Assembly: GCA_017512045.1 (NCBI GenBank)
Contig: JAFWHE010000023.1
Coordinates: 1 to 59,595 of the forward strand
Reading direction: 5' to 3'
Source: Candidatus Saccharimonadota bacterium
GTDB taxonomy: Bacteria; Patescibacteriota; Saccharimonadia; Saccharimonadales; Saccharimonadaceae
Length of the DNA: 59,595 nt
The position numbers and the translations under genes were made by a program. This document shows, one piece after another, positions 52,699 through 59,595 of the stretch (the first letter of the stretch is position 1; every line of letters begins with the position of its first letter). The notes under the pieces are model-generated. The model was not told the origin of the DNA, searched no databases, and saw only the letters and a list, made by a program, of their open reading frames with translations.

Positions 52699-53741
52699 TG
52701 GTTACTCCTTTCAGCCAAGCCAATCGCCACCGCAAACTCGCTAGCTACACCCATCAAAGCCTGTTGTTGCTCTGGTGTAACCTGCACTAGCTGCCATGGA
52801 TTCCCCTGGACGGTCTGGATACTAGTTTTTACCTCTATGTATTCCGCAATGAATGGGATCACACCAGCGAAACCAGACAATACAATGCCAAGTACCGGTG
52901 CGCCGACATACTTATTCTGGAAGAAGCGTACAGATTTCATTAACTCCTGCGCAAAGCTATCCAAATTGCCATCTAAGGCTTTAAACACTTGGCCCTCTAG
53001 CTTATCTTGTGCCAAACCGAATTTTAGGATAAATCTCCTTGCCTGATCTTCCCTTACGTTGAGAGTGGTTGACACAGTTTTAACCAAAGCGGCCAAACCA
53101 CCAGGAATAGAACGCACCAGACGTGGAGCACCCCTATATACAACCACTAAATCCGTTGATGATTCACCCAAATCCACAATAATCCTAGCATCCTGAGAGC
53201 CAACTGGCGCCAAAGAGCGTGCCATAGCAATAGGTTCTGGCTCCTGTGCAACGACATTAAGCCCTGCTCTTTCAATCATCTCCATCCTACTCTCGGCATA
53301 ATCCATAGAAGTAGAAGATAATAACACCTCCGCCTTGGTATTGTCATTTGGGCTAGGGCCAAGGATAGAATAATCGACTTCCGCCTCGTCTATCGCCATA
53401 GGAATATACTGATCCAACTCATATTTGATAGTTTTTCTAAGTTCTTTCTCCGTCTGATTAGGAACCTCAATAATTGCAGTATATGTCTTCCCTGCTGGCA
53501 AGCCAATCGCTATATTTTTTGTCTTAATACCAGCTTGTTTCATCGCGCCAAGAATAATCTCCCCCATCCGTCTCTGACCATCTTCACTAGTATCTTGGGC
53601 AACTTTCGGATCTACCGGAACATAAGCATAACGAGACAACTGGAAACCATGCTGGGCATTGCCATCCAACTGTATCAAGCGCAGCGCACTCGTACCTATA
53701 TCTAACGCGAAGAATTCGCCCACTCCTTGCAACAAGTTCAT
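52695..53741 (-). CDS. pilM: Type IV pilus assembly ATPase-fold protein PilM
   Basis: In this 348-residue protein the actin/FtsA-like fold shows FFALDIGTSALRLIQL, the phosphate-1 motif, and RIIVDLGESSTDLVVV, the phosphate-2 motif. GLPAGKTYTAIIEVPNQTEKEL and VLSGFAGVIPFIAEYIE also match PilM. It docks on the cytoplasmic tail of PilN and links it to the ATPases. It is the first gene of the pilus operon and has a full-consensus leaderless promoter. Confidence 0.93.
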   Translation of the reverse strand: MNLLQGVGEFFALDIGTSALRLIQLDGNAQHGFQLSRYAYVPVDPKVAQDTSEDGQRRMGEIILGAMKQAGIKTKNIAIGLPAGKTYTAIIEVPNQTEKELRKTIKYELDQYIPMAIDEAEVDYSILGPSPNDNTKAEVLLSSTSMDYAESRMEMIERAGLNVVAQEPEPIAMARSLAPVGSQDARIIVDLGESSTDLVVVYRGAPRLVRSIPGGLAALVKTVSTTLNVREDQARRFILKFGLAQDKLEGQVFKALDGNLDSFAQELMKSVRFFQNKYVGAPVLGIVLSGFAGVIPFIAEYIEVKTSIQTVQGNPWQLVQVTPEQQQALMGVASEFAVAIGLAERSNQ

Positions 53742-53747
53742 ACTACT

Positions 53748-53776
53748 ATTATAGGCATAAGCACTTAGAGTGTCAA
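53748..53776 (-). promoter_or_regulatory. Consensus leaderless promoter of the pilus operon
   Basis: On the minus strand TTGACA (53771-53776), a 17-bp spacer and TATAAT (53748-53753) are both perfect. AGTAGT and then the pilM ATG follow. Transcription should begin at or within one base of the start codon, leaving no room for a Shine-Dalgarno. Confidence 0.88.
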
Positions 53777-53799
53777 GAAATAAAATTCAAAATTACCTT

Positions 53800-54405
53800 C
53801 TATTTGACACTGCTAGCTAGTCTCAACCAATAAAATCTCTCTTGGTTGCCATTTTTACCAAAAAAGTCATTATCTCTTTTATTAAAAATGAGAAAATTAT
53901 TATTCTTGAGCCAAGTCTCAAAATCATGAATAATTGCACGCCTAATTTTTTCGTTCTTTACTACACCTCTGTTAAGTTGGCTATCGTTTGCCTCAAATTG
54001 TGGCTTAAGCATCACTAAAAAATCTGTCTGCGAATTAGCGAAATGATTTTTTGCATGCCGAAGCACCTTTCTCAAGCTAACAAAAGAAACATCTGCCAGA
54101 ATGACATCTGGCGCTTGCACAATAACATCATGCGTTGTTATCTCGAAAATATCTGTCTTTTCATGCAATTCTATTCTCTTGTCCAGCCTGAGGGGGGACT
54201 TCATCTGATTAGTCCCTTTCTCAATAGCTATCACTTTTTTAGCACCACGAGAAAGCGCATATTCCGTAAATCCACCAGTGGATGAGCCAATATCTAATAC
54301 TACTTTGCCACGAAAATCAAACCCGAACGCTTCCGCAGCATCTTTTAGCTTGTTCTCTGCCCTACTGACAAAATTACTTGCCACCCTGTCGCTCACGATA
54401 AGCAC
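53800..54405 (-). CDS. tlyA: TlyA/FtsJ-like rRNA 2'-O-methyltransferase lacking the S4 domain
   Basis: In this 201-residue protein, FVSRAENKLKDAAEAF, VVLDIGSSTGGFTEYALSRGAKKVIAIEKGTNQM (motif I and surroundings), ADVSFVSLRKVL and MLKPQFE match the TlyA catalytic domain. The catalytic K-D-K-E-type set is largely present. The ~60-residue N-terminal S4 RNA-binding domain of typical TlyA is missing. TlyA methylates 16S and 23S rRNA. The annotated ATG lies inside the end of efp (32-nt overlap). A GTG a few codons later could be the true start. Confidence 0.82.
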   Translation of the reverse strand: MLIVSDRVASNFVSRAENKLKDAAEAFGFDFRGKVVLDIGSSTGGFTEYALSRGAKKVIAIEKGTNQMKSPLRLDKRIELHEKTDIFEITTHDVIVQAPDVILADVSFVSLRKVLRHAKNHFANSQTDFLVMLKPQFEANDSQLNRGVVKNEKIRRAIIHDFETWLKNNNFLIFNKRDNDFFGKNGNQERFYWLRLASSVK

Positions 54406-54940
54406 GCGTTTCTGTATCTACACTGACAACATCGCCTTCTTTAATAAAGGCTGGCACCTTTATTACCACCCCAGTTTCTAGGGTAGCATCCTTTGTTACG
54501 GATGTAGAAGTATCACCTTTAACAGCGTTCTCAGTATAAGTAACCTTCAACCAAAGATTCTTTGGCAAAACGAGATTAATCGGCGTACCATTATAGAACT
54601 GGATTTCCATTTCATCGCCATCCTTCATAAAGTCTGACATGTCACCTACCATATCATTATTCAGTTCATATTGTTCAAATGATTCCGGATCCATAAAATA
54701 GAACTTCTCATCATCTTTATAGAGATACTGAACTTTTTTAGTTGTAACCTCTGCTGGCTCTATTTTTTCTTGACCCTTAAAAGTCTTTGGCAAAAGCGCA
54801 CCGGTCATCAAGTTCTTGACTTTGACATTGACGATAGAGCCACCTCGGCCCATAACCTTCTGTGAGTATTCAACTACTTTATATGGCTGTCCATCCAAAG
54901 TAATCAACACATTTTTCTTTAAATCCGTTGGTCCGTACAT
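54374..54940 (-). CDS. efp: Elongation factor P
   Basis: The 188-residue protein has three beta-barrel domains in standard order. GRGGSIVNVKVKNL is the domain I loop. The tip residue is Arg32, not the lysine used for beta-lysylation in E. coli. Arg32 is the site rhamnosylated by EarP in Pseudomonas and Shewanella, but EarP is not in this window. EF-P relieves ribosome stalling at polyproline. AAAAGGAG precedes the ATG. It follows rpsR by 24 nt in the rpsF-ssb-rpsR run. Confidence 0.95.
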   Translation of the reverse strand: MYGPTDLKKNVLITLDGQPYKVVEYSQKVMGRGGSIVNVKVKNLMTGALLPKTFKGQEKIEPAEVTTKKVQYLYKDDEKFYFMDPESFEQYELNNDMVGDMSDFMKDGDEMEIQFYNGTPINLVLPKNLWLKVTYTENAVKGDTSTSVTKDATLETGVVIKVPAFIKEGDVVSVDTETRAYRERQGGK

Positions 54941-54964
54941 ATTGATCTCCTTTTATTATAGATA

Positions 54965-55156
54965 CTAGCCTACAAATGGCAACAAAGCCAAATGACGTGC
55001 ACGCTTGATAGCTGTCATCAGCTGTTTTTGCTGCTTCTGAGACAAACCAGTCTTAGCAATAGGCTCAATTCTGCCATAAGCATCAATGTATCTCTGTAAT
55101 GTCTTTACATCACGATAATCAAAGTATAGACCTGGGTCACTTTTAGTTTTATGCAT
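54965..55156 (-). CDS. rpsR: 30S ribosomal protein bS18
   Basis: The protein has about 63 residues from the ATG at 55156. A GTG five codons upstream is open but leaves less room for the GAGAG ribosome binding site. [35 protein letters not shown] and [12 protein letters not shown] are the S18 signature. The rpsF-ssb-rpsR order is the common bacterial arrangement. Confidence 0.95.
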   Translation of the reverse strand: MHKTKSDPGLYFDYRDVKTLQRYIDAYGRIEPIAKTGLSQKQQKQLMTAIKRARHLALLPFVG

Positions 55157-55186
55157 ATTATTTTCTCTCACTTCTTTAAATTATTA

Positions 55187-55684
55187 TTAAAACGGAATCT
55201 CGTCTAGAGAAACTTCGCCTTCGTCATCGGCTGGAATATCATCTGGAATTACTTCCTCTGAAACACCAGCATCCTCGGATTTACTAGATTTAGCAGATGA
55301 CTTTGACTTCTTTGATGAACCACTATCATCGCCAGAGTAGGAATTATCTCCGCCACCAATGAAGTTAAAATCTTCAACTACAATTTCCACGGCTGAACGT
55401 TTCTGACCGGATGTCTTGTCATCCCAGCTTCTTTGATCTAGACGGCCAGAAAGTAAAATACCGTTCCCTTTCTTTGCATATTGGGCAATTGTTTCACCAA
55501 GTTTGCCCCAAGCAGAACAGTTGAAGAATGATACTGCTTCCTTTTGTGAGCCATTTGCGTCCTTATAAACGCGGTTAACTGCTACAGAGAAACTCGCCAC
55601 TTGCGCACCAGAAGGCGTCGCCCTCATTTCTGGATCTCTTGTTAAATTACCACAAATAACTACCTTAGAAAAACCTCTTGCCAT
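55187..55684 (-). CDS. ssb: Single-stranded DNA-binding protein
   Basis: In this 165-residue protein the OB-fold (residues 1-105) has KVVICGNLTRDPEMRATPSGAQVASFSVAVNR and FFNCSAWGKLGETIAQYAKKG. A Ser/Asp/Lys-rich linker leads to the acidic tip LDEIPF, the protein-interaction motif (canonical DDIPF). It binds single-stranded DNA during replication, repair and transformation. Confidence 0.96.
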   Translation of the reverse strand: MARGFSKVVICGNLTRDPEMRATPSGAQVASFSVAVNRVYKDANGSQKEAVSFFNCSAWGKLGETIAQYAKKGNGILLSGRLDQRSWDDKTSGQKRSAVEIVVEDFNFIGGGDNSYSGDDSGSSKKSKSSAKSSKSEDAGVSEEVIPDDIPADDEGEVSLDEIPF

Positions 55685-55687
55685 TCT

Positions 55688-56065
55688 TTACTTTTCCTCC
55701 TCTGCTTCGGAATCATCATCCTCAGCTTCATTATTTTCCTTTTGTGCTTTACGAGCTGCCTCTGCTTTGAGACGATTTTCGTCAACTACCGCAAGTAGAT
55801 GACGGATAACTTCATCCGTAATGTCGAGGCTATCGTTGATTTTTTTGGCGACTCCGCGCTCGTTTGGCAAATCTAACTCATAATAGTAGTAAACTGCAAA
55901 ATCTTGTTTGCAGACACGATAAGCTAAATGCCTTTTGCCTTCGTTAGTTTCTTTTGTAATTTTTCCACCGGCACTTTCTATGATTTTTGCAATCTTATCT
56001 AGCGCTGGCTGTAAATTCATCTCTAAATCAGGATGAATCAACACTGTCAGTTCATACTGGCGCAC
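55688..56065 (-). CDS. rpsF: 30S ribosomal protein bS6
   Basis: The 125-residue protein begins MRQYELTVLIHPDLE, with YYYYELDLPNERGVAKKINDSLDITDEVIRHLL typical of S6. The tail is acidic (NEAEDDDSEAEEEK), as in S6 proteins that are glutamylated in E. coli. The start codon is GTG, 9 nt after AAAGGAG. It heads the rpsF-ssb-rpsR operon. Confidence 0.95.
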   Translation of the reverse strand: MRQYELTVLIHPDLEMNLQPALDKIAKIIESAGGKITKETNEGKRHLAYRVCKQDFAVYYYYELDLPNERGVAKKINDSLDITDEVIRHLLAVVDENRLKAEAARKAQKENNEAEDDDSEAEEEK

Positions 56066-56138
56066 TTTATTATACTCCTTTGGTTAAAGCAAATGCGGCT
56101 CTAGACCCACTTGCTGAGCGTTTAATATTATCCCTATA

Positions 56139-56167
56139 ATTATACCTCAGTTTTGTGGATTTTGCAA
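56139..56167 (-). promoter_or_regulatory. rpsF-ssb-rpsR promoter
   Basis: On the minus strand TTGCAA (56162-56167), a 17-bp spacer and TATAAT (56139-56144). The leader of about 65 nt could hold the autoregulatory S6/S18 site known in other bacteria. I did not identify that element. Confidence 0.75.
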
Positions 56168-56169
56168 GC

Positions 56170-56531
56170 CTTTGCCTTGGTTAATATTACTTGGGCCAGG
56201 ATCCAACCAAAAGACGCCAAATCTTCATCCCGGCCCGCACTCTCAGTATTACTCAGAAATATTAAAAACAAAAGCATGAGCTATTTACATATTCTCTATC
56301 ATCCTAATGCTTGTGTTGTGGGGAGCTTTGTGCTTAATTGAATCATTTTTATGCTATGTAATATAAATTCCAATTATCATCAACAATACATCTACTTTCC
56401 GTTATGTACTCCCCCTATAAAATTACTATCTGAGATGTTAAATATGCTCGTGCTTGGAAAGATGTACTATGTGTGATAGTTTCTGCTAATTTTTCGGACA
56501 GATGTCCTAAATTGTAAAATATGAGCATCAT
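56170..56531. other. Intergenic region with a second copy of the GGACA-TGTCC palindrome
   Basis: I see no convincing gene here. GGACAGATGTCC at 56496-56507 sits inside TTTTTCGGACAGATGTCC, nearly identical to the site at 2401-2418. Variants of GCTTATGC/AATGCTTGTG also recur, as they do in the region around 2.2-2.4 kb. A 45-codon minus frame (56140-56277) is probably chance. Confidence 0.5.
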
Positions 56532-56825
56532 CTACATTGAGCTCATTACACAACGCAGAGTGAAACCGTCTCGTTTATTGTCGACAGTCGTACTTATTAA
56601 ACGAGTACCATGTACATGCAGACGATACATATTATTGTAAGAAGCTACGCTAGATGACCAATATAAACCAGCATCTGATTTAGCCTGAAAATAAAGTCTT
56701 CCATACCCCCAGCGATAAGTACCAGAATACATATAGCTAAGTGGATAACTCCTGGTGCTACGATTCCCACTCTCATTATCCCCATACCCATAGGTAGTGA
56801 ATAAGTAGGACCAGGATTTGAGGAT
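56532..56825 (-). pseudogene. FISUMP-like C-terminal module fragment (cassette A), no start codon
   Basis: Directly after the ftsK stop (TAA at 56826-56828) the same frame stays open for about 97 codons. It encodes YGYGDNESGNRSTRSYPLSY, WGYGRLYFQ, GLYWSSSVASYNNMYRLH and GFTLRCV, then stops. The SYPLSY, YWSSS, NKR and GF-LRCV pattern matches the FISUMP-type (Fibrobacter succinogenes major paralogous) module that ends many surface proteins. It has no promoter, ribosome binding site or proper start, and lacks the N-terminal parts of such proteins. It may be a relic, a silent donor cassette, or a readthrough extension of FtsK. Confidence 0.75.
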
Positions 56826-59078
56826 TTATGCTCCAGCCAACTGATCAAATTCTTCCATAGAAGAAATCAAGACATCACGTGGCTTATTACCATTCGGCTC
56901 GCCAATCACGCCGATTTGTTCTAACCAAATAGCAAGACCTGCCACGAAACCATGCCCCTTACCGAGATAAGCCTGTAAGCTAGCCGTGGAGAATTTACCC
57001 TTCTGAAGCGTAATTTCTACGGCTTTTCTTACTACTGGGTCATTAGGATCAAACTTCCTACCAAGATCACCAATTGCTCCACCATCTGACGGACCAAGAC
57101 CCTTTATCTGAACTGACTGGGAGATAACTTCATCATTATATTCTGGCGGACGCTGTTCACGCAAGAAATCTGTCAGATTATTAACATCATCATCGCTCGC
57201 CCAGGCACCCTGGATACGACGAGGCTTACCCATCATCTCTGTAGTGAGCATTAGCATATCACCCTTGCCAAGCAATTTTTCTGCACCACCCATATCTAAC
57301 ATAATACGTGAATCCATTTGGCTCCCTACCGCAAACGCAATACGACCAGGGATATTTGCTTTAATTAGACCAGTGATAACCTTCACTTCTGGCCTCTGAG
57401 TAGCGAGTACTAAATGGATACCAGCTGCACGACCTTTCTGAGCAATACGCACAATCAACATCTCTAAATCTTTTCCCGCCATCATCATGAGGTCAGCCAT
57501 CTCATCAATCACCACCACAATATATGGCATTTTGCCACCGTCATGCTTCTGTTCGTTGCCATCCTCATCTTTAACAACGGCAGTACCATCCTTTTTTGCC
57601 ATCTTCTTGTTGTAATCAACTATATTCTTTACTTTTTCTTCCGCCATTAGGGTGTAGCGTCTTTCCATTTCATTAACAGCCCACTTCATAGCAGAAAGTG
57701 CTTTGTCAACAGAAGTGATAATAGGTGTCAACAAATGCGGAATGTCATTGTATTGCACCATTTCCACCTGCTTTGGATCCACAATAATTAGTTTCATATC
57801 GGATGGTGCATTGCGATATAACAATGAAGAAATAAGAGTATTAGTCATGACAGACTTACCAGAACCAGTGGTACCAGCAATGAGAAGATGTGGCATCTTT
57901 GCCAAATTTGCCACTACACTTTTACCAGAAATATCCTTCCCTACCGCAAAAGTTAGTGGGTCTTCACTACTCTTCCATTCTTTACTCTCTAATACGCCAC
58001 GAAGACGCACATCGGCCGGTTTCACATTTGGGATTTCTACACCTACACTCCTAGTCCCTGGAATTGGAGCCTCAATACGTATTTTATCTACAGCGAGATT
58101 AAGCGCCAGCTCTTTATCGCGTGCCAAAATCTTAGACAAGTTCACGCCAGATGGTGGACGCATAGTATATTGAGTGACCCTAGGCCCAACATTCGCGCCT
58201 TCCATCTCTACATCTATGCCAAACTCTGACAGAGTAGACTTAATGATGAACGCATTCTGTTGGTGATTACCTGGATCAGCTGGGGATTGTTTATTCTCCA
58301 AAAGATCAATGCTTGGCATCTTCCAATCTGGATCGGAAACAGAAACTAATGCCCTCTCTACCACTGGTTCAGCCTTGGCAGGAGCAGGCTTTGCTGCATT
58401 AATCTTTAACTTTGGCGTATCTGCAACCGTTGCTACACCAGAGTTAATCTGAATATCCAAATCGCCTTCTTTCGTAGCTTTGTTAGCAGCTTTCATCAAC
58501 TTTTCATTGGCCTTATCTTCATCCTTCTTAGTAGAACGGAACATATTAATAATTCCCTTAAACACTGTAACTGGGGAAACTTGCAAAATAAATAACGTTG
58601 TAATGAAAATTAGGACAATATAAATAAACACCGCCACCCCAGGATCTAGAATCTGAGTAGCCATACTATTGAGGGCACCGCCAATTACGCCACCAGTAGG
58701 ATTTTCTTGACCGATGGTCGGAATACCCATCGCACCAGCCACCCAAGCAATCATCAAGAAAGATGCTAGCCACATCACAATTGGTAAACGATTCCCTGGC
58801 GTGCGAAAAATCTTTACTGCAAGATATACTAGTAATACAGGAACTAGAAACTTTGCATAACCAATCGCAAAGAACATTCCCTGGTCAACTTTATTCAGTA
58901 ATTTCCCGCCACTACCAAACCAAGTCATTACAAAAAACACTGCTAACGCCAGCATCAGGACAGCCATTACTTGCCGCCAAAAACCACCTGGCAACTCATG
59001 TTCCGGAGCTACTTCCCTAGTATTGCGGGCAGATTTACCACGCGCAGGGCTTTTTCTAGATGATTTTCTTTTTGCCAT
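56826..59078 (-). CDS. ftsK: DNA translocase FtsK
   Basis: The protein has about 750 residues from the ATG at 59078 (MAKRKSSRKS). A 24-codon upstream extension is rejected because TGCTATAAT lies within it. Four N-terminal membrane helices (about 40-185), a linker of roughly 130 residues and the RecA-like motor follow, with Walker A IAGTTGSGKSVMT, Walker B IVVVIDEMADLM and LATQRPEVKVITGLIKANIPGRIAF. The C-terminal winged-helix gamma domain (FSTASLQAYLGKG) recognises polar DNA repeats. It pumps the chromosome termini apart at division. Start-less FISUMP-like fragments abut both ends of the gene. Confidence 0.95.
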   Translation of the reverse strand: MAKRKSSRKSPARGKSARNTREVAPEHELPGGFWRQVMAVLMLALAVFFVMTWFGSGGKLLNKVDQGMFFAIGYAKFLVPVLLVYLAVKIFRTPGNRLPIVMWLASFLMIAWVAGAMGIPTIGQENPTGGVIGGALNSMATQILDPGVAVFIYIVLIFITTLFILQVSPVTVFKGIINMFRSTKKDEDKANEKLMKAANKATKEGDLDIQINSGVATVADTPKLKINAAKPAPAKAEPVVERALVSVSDPDWKMPSIDLLENKQSPADPGNHQQNAFIIKSTLSEFGIDVEMEGANVGPRVTQYTMRPPSGVNLSKILARDKELALNLAVDKIRIEAPIPGTRSVGVEIPNVKPADVRLRGVLESKEWKSSEDPLTFAVGKDISGKSVVANLAKMPHLLIAGTTGSGKSVMTNTLISSLLYRNAPSDMKLIIVDPKQVEMVQYNDIPHLLTPIITSVDKALSAMKWAVNEMERRYTLMAEEKVKNIVDYNKKMAKKDGTAVVKDEDGNEQKHDGGKMPYIVVVIDEMADLMMMAGKDLEMLIVRIAQKGRAAGIHLVLATQRPEVKVITGLIKANIPGRIAFAVGSQMDSRIMLDMGGAEKLLGKGDMLMLTTEMMGKPRRIQGAWASDDDVNNLTDFLREQRPPEYNDEVISQSVQIKGLGPSDGGAIGDLGRKFDPNDPVVRKAVEITLQKGKFSTASLQAYLGKGHGFVAGLAIWLEQIGVIGEPNGNKPRDVLISSMEEFDQLAGA

Positions 59079-59103
59079 ATACAGTATTACCTCTGATACA
59101 CCT

Positions 59104-59131
59104 ATTATAGCATATCCGACTAAAATCTTAA
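59104..59131 (-). promoter_or_regulatory. ftsK promoter
   Basis: On the minus strand TTAAGA (59126-59131), a 16-bp spacer ending TGC, and TATAAT (59104-59109). The short leader contains AGAGGT about 10 nt before the ATG at 59078. Confidence 0.65.
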
Positions 59132-59132
59132 G

Positions 59133-59385
59133 TAAATCTGCTGACTCCACTGGTAGCCTTGGTGCAGGATCTTATCCATTGTCGTATGTATATCCAGGCT
59201 ACTATTACTGGGGTACGGGTAGGCTTTACTACCAGACGGTGGGTGGCTACTACTGGTCATCTAGTATAGTTAGTAGCACCAATAGTTACCACCTGCATAT
59301 GTATAGTACACGCTTGATTAAGGTGGATAGCCATAATAAGCGCTACGGGTTCTCTCTGCGTTGCGTCGCCAGATTGATATGCTAA
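59133..59385 (+). pseudogene. FISUMP-like C-terminal module fragment (cassette B), no start of its own
   Basis: The plus strand encodes SADSTGSLGAGSYPLSYVYP, GYYYWGTGRLYYQ, GGYYWSSSIVSSTNSYHLH, STRLIKV and NKRYGFSLRCV, ending at TAA (59383-59385). It aligns with cassette A over about 75 residues but differs at most third codon positions, so the two are old relatives. The frame runs back into the ftsK promoter region without a plausible start, so the homologous part begins near 59133. Its stop overlaps that of the converging cassette C by 4 nt. Confidence 0.75.
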
Positions 59386-59595
59386 GTTTGATTGACACAG
59401 CGCACGGCACGACCATAACGTTTATTATAAGAAGCTTGTGGATAGTCATGGTCAGACATATCTAAACCTAGCGCATACGAATTAATAGTTTCATGGATAA
59501 TAGATGACCACCAAGCTCCACCTATGCCAACACCATTTAATGACCCATTGTCATAGCTCCCACTATACCCAAGCGATGCACCAGTCATTAAATTA
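59382..59595 (-). CDS. C-terminus of a FISUMP-like surface protein (gene continues beyond the window)
   Basis: This frame enters from the right edge. It encodes SLGYSGSYDNGSLNGVGIGG, AWWSSIIHETINSYALGLD and NKRYGRAVRCV, and stops at 59382. The WSS, NSY, NKRYG and VRCV positions match the other two fragments, but the N-terminal half is of another subtype. Because it continues off the window I cannot tell whether it is a complete expressed gene or a third fragment. An internal ATG at 59588 is unlikely to be the true start. Confidence 0.7.
   Translation of the reverse strand, partial: NLMTGASLGYSGSYDNGSLNGVGIGGAWWSSIIHETINSYALGLDMSDHDYPQASYNKRYGRAVRCVNQT

Noticed and set aside
56140-56277. Minus-strand 45-codon frame starting MLLFLIFLSNTESAG, signal-peptide-like
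   Set aside because: No ribosome binding site or leaderless -10, and it runs through the rpsF promoter. Probably chance, though a small secreted peptide cannot be excluded.
59079-59150. 24-codon N-terminal extension of FtsK
   Set aside because: It contains the TGCTATAAT promoter. The ATG at 59078 gives the normal basic FtsK start.
1-59595. CRISPR arrays, transposases, integrases, restriction-modification or toxin-antitoxin pairs
   Set aside because: I looked for regularly spaced repeats and the usual protein motifs and found none that I can support. The short repeats reported are not arrays.

Overview
The window is a moderately AT-rich, densely packed bacterial chromosome segment. It probably comes from a Candidatus Saccharibacteria (TM7)/Patescibacteria-type ultra-small epibiont. 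No single marker proves this; the call rests on several features together. Informational proteins are reduced: ThrRS lacks a TGS domain and TlyA lacks an S4 domain. There is a type IV pilus operon without secretin genes, a VirD4/TraG-like ATPase with no relaxase beside it, a Gram-positive style glycopolymer locus with LytR-CpsA-Psr and CpsB/C/D proteins, FISUMP-like C-terminal modules, and many genes whose promoter sits directly against the start codon. TGA behaves as a stop, which argues against Gracilibacteria/SR1.

Layout. 1-0.8 kb: the 5' end of a 16S rRNA gene (running left, out of the window), its promoter, and a PAP2-like membrane protein. 0.9-10.9 kb: a surface-anchored secreted protein, gyrA and gyrB, and a VirD4-like ATPase with two small partners, all on the minus strand. 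10.9-12.3 kb: a gene-poor stretch with inverted repeats, a candidate small RNA of about 105 nt and tmRNA. 12.5-15.8 kb: comM, the infC-rpmI-rplT-rpmB operon and RNase P RNA. 15.8-23.2 kb (minus strand): a Nudix-RNase H fusion, an M50 protease, an MBL-like protein, a winged-helix protein, miaA, thrS, an MccF-HD fusion, and tRNA-Val. 23.3-25 kb: a CmpB-like membrane protein and a choloylglycine-hydrolase-family enzyme.

25-43.6 kb is a large cell-surface glycopolymer locus. It holds a polyprenyl-phosphate sugar transferase that starts the polymer, CpsC/D/B-type length and tyrosine-phosphorylation control, glycosyltransferases including a GT2-GT4 fusion, Wzx and Wzy, an IspD/TarI-like cytidylyltransferase, an SDR enzyme, a TagF-like polyol-phosphate transferase, UDP-galactopyranose mutase, and an LCP protein that could attach the product to the wall. 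Together they suggest a galactofuranose- and polyol-phosphate-containing polymer. 43.6-44.7 kb: tRNA-Thr, a decayed HD-domain pseudogene, a small membrane protein and tRNA-Asp. 44.8-53.7 kb: trxB and a pilM-N-O-(EF-hand protein)-B-T-C pilus operon. 53.8-56.1 kb: tlyA, efp, rpsR, ssb, rpsF. 56.5-59.6 kb: ftsK, with start-less FISUMP-like fragments at both ends and the C-terminus of a third such gene at the window edge.

The most interesting items are these. (1) Start-less FISUMP-like cassettes flank ftsK and could be silent donors for surface-protein variation. (2) A recurrent (TGn)TAtAAT-N6-ATG arrangement implies widespread leaderless transcription. (3) An MccF-like peptidase is fused to a YqeK-like HD domain next to thrS. 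(4) Two adjacent pilus proteins carry the same cysteine-bracketed EF-hand loop. (5) The tmRNA lacks the normal T-loop sequence.
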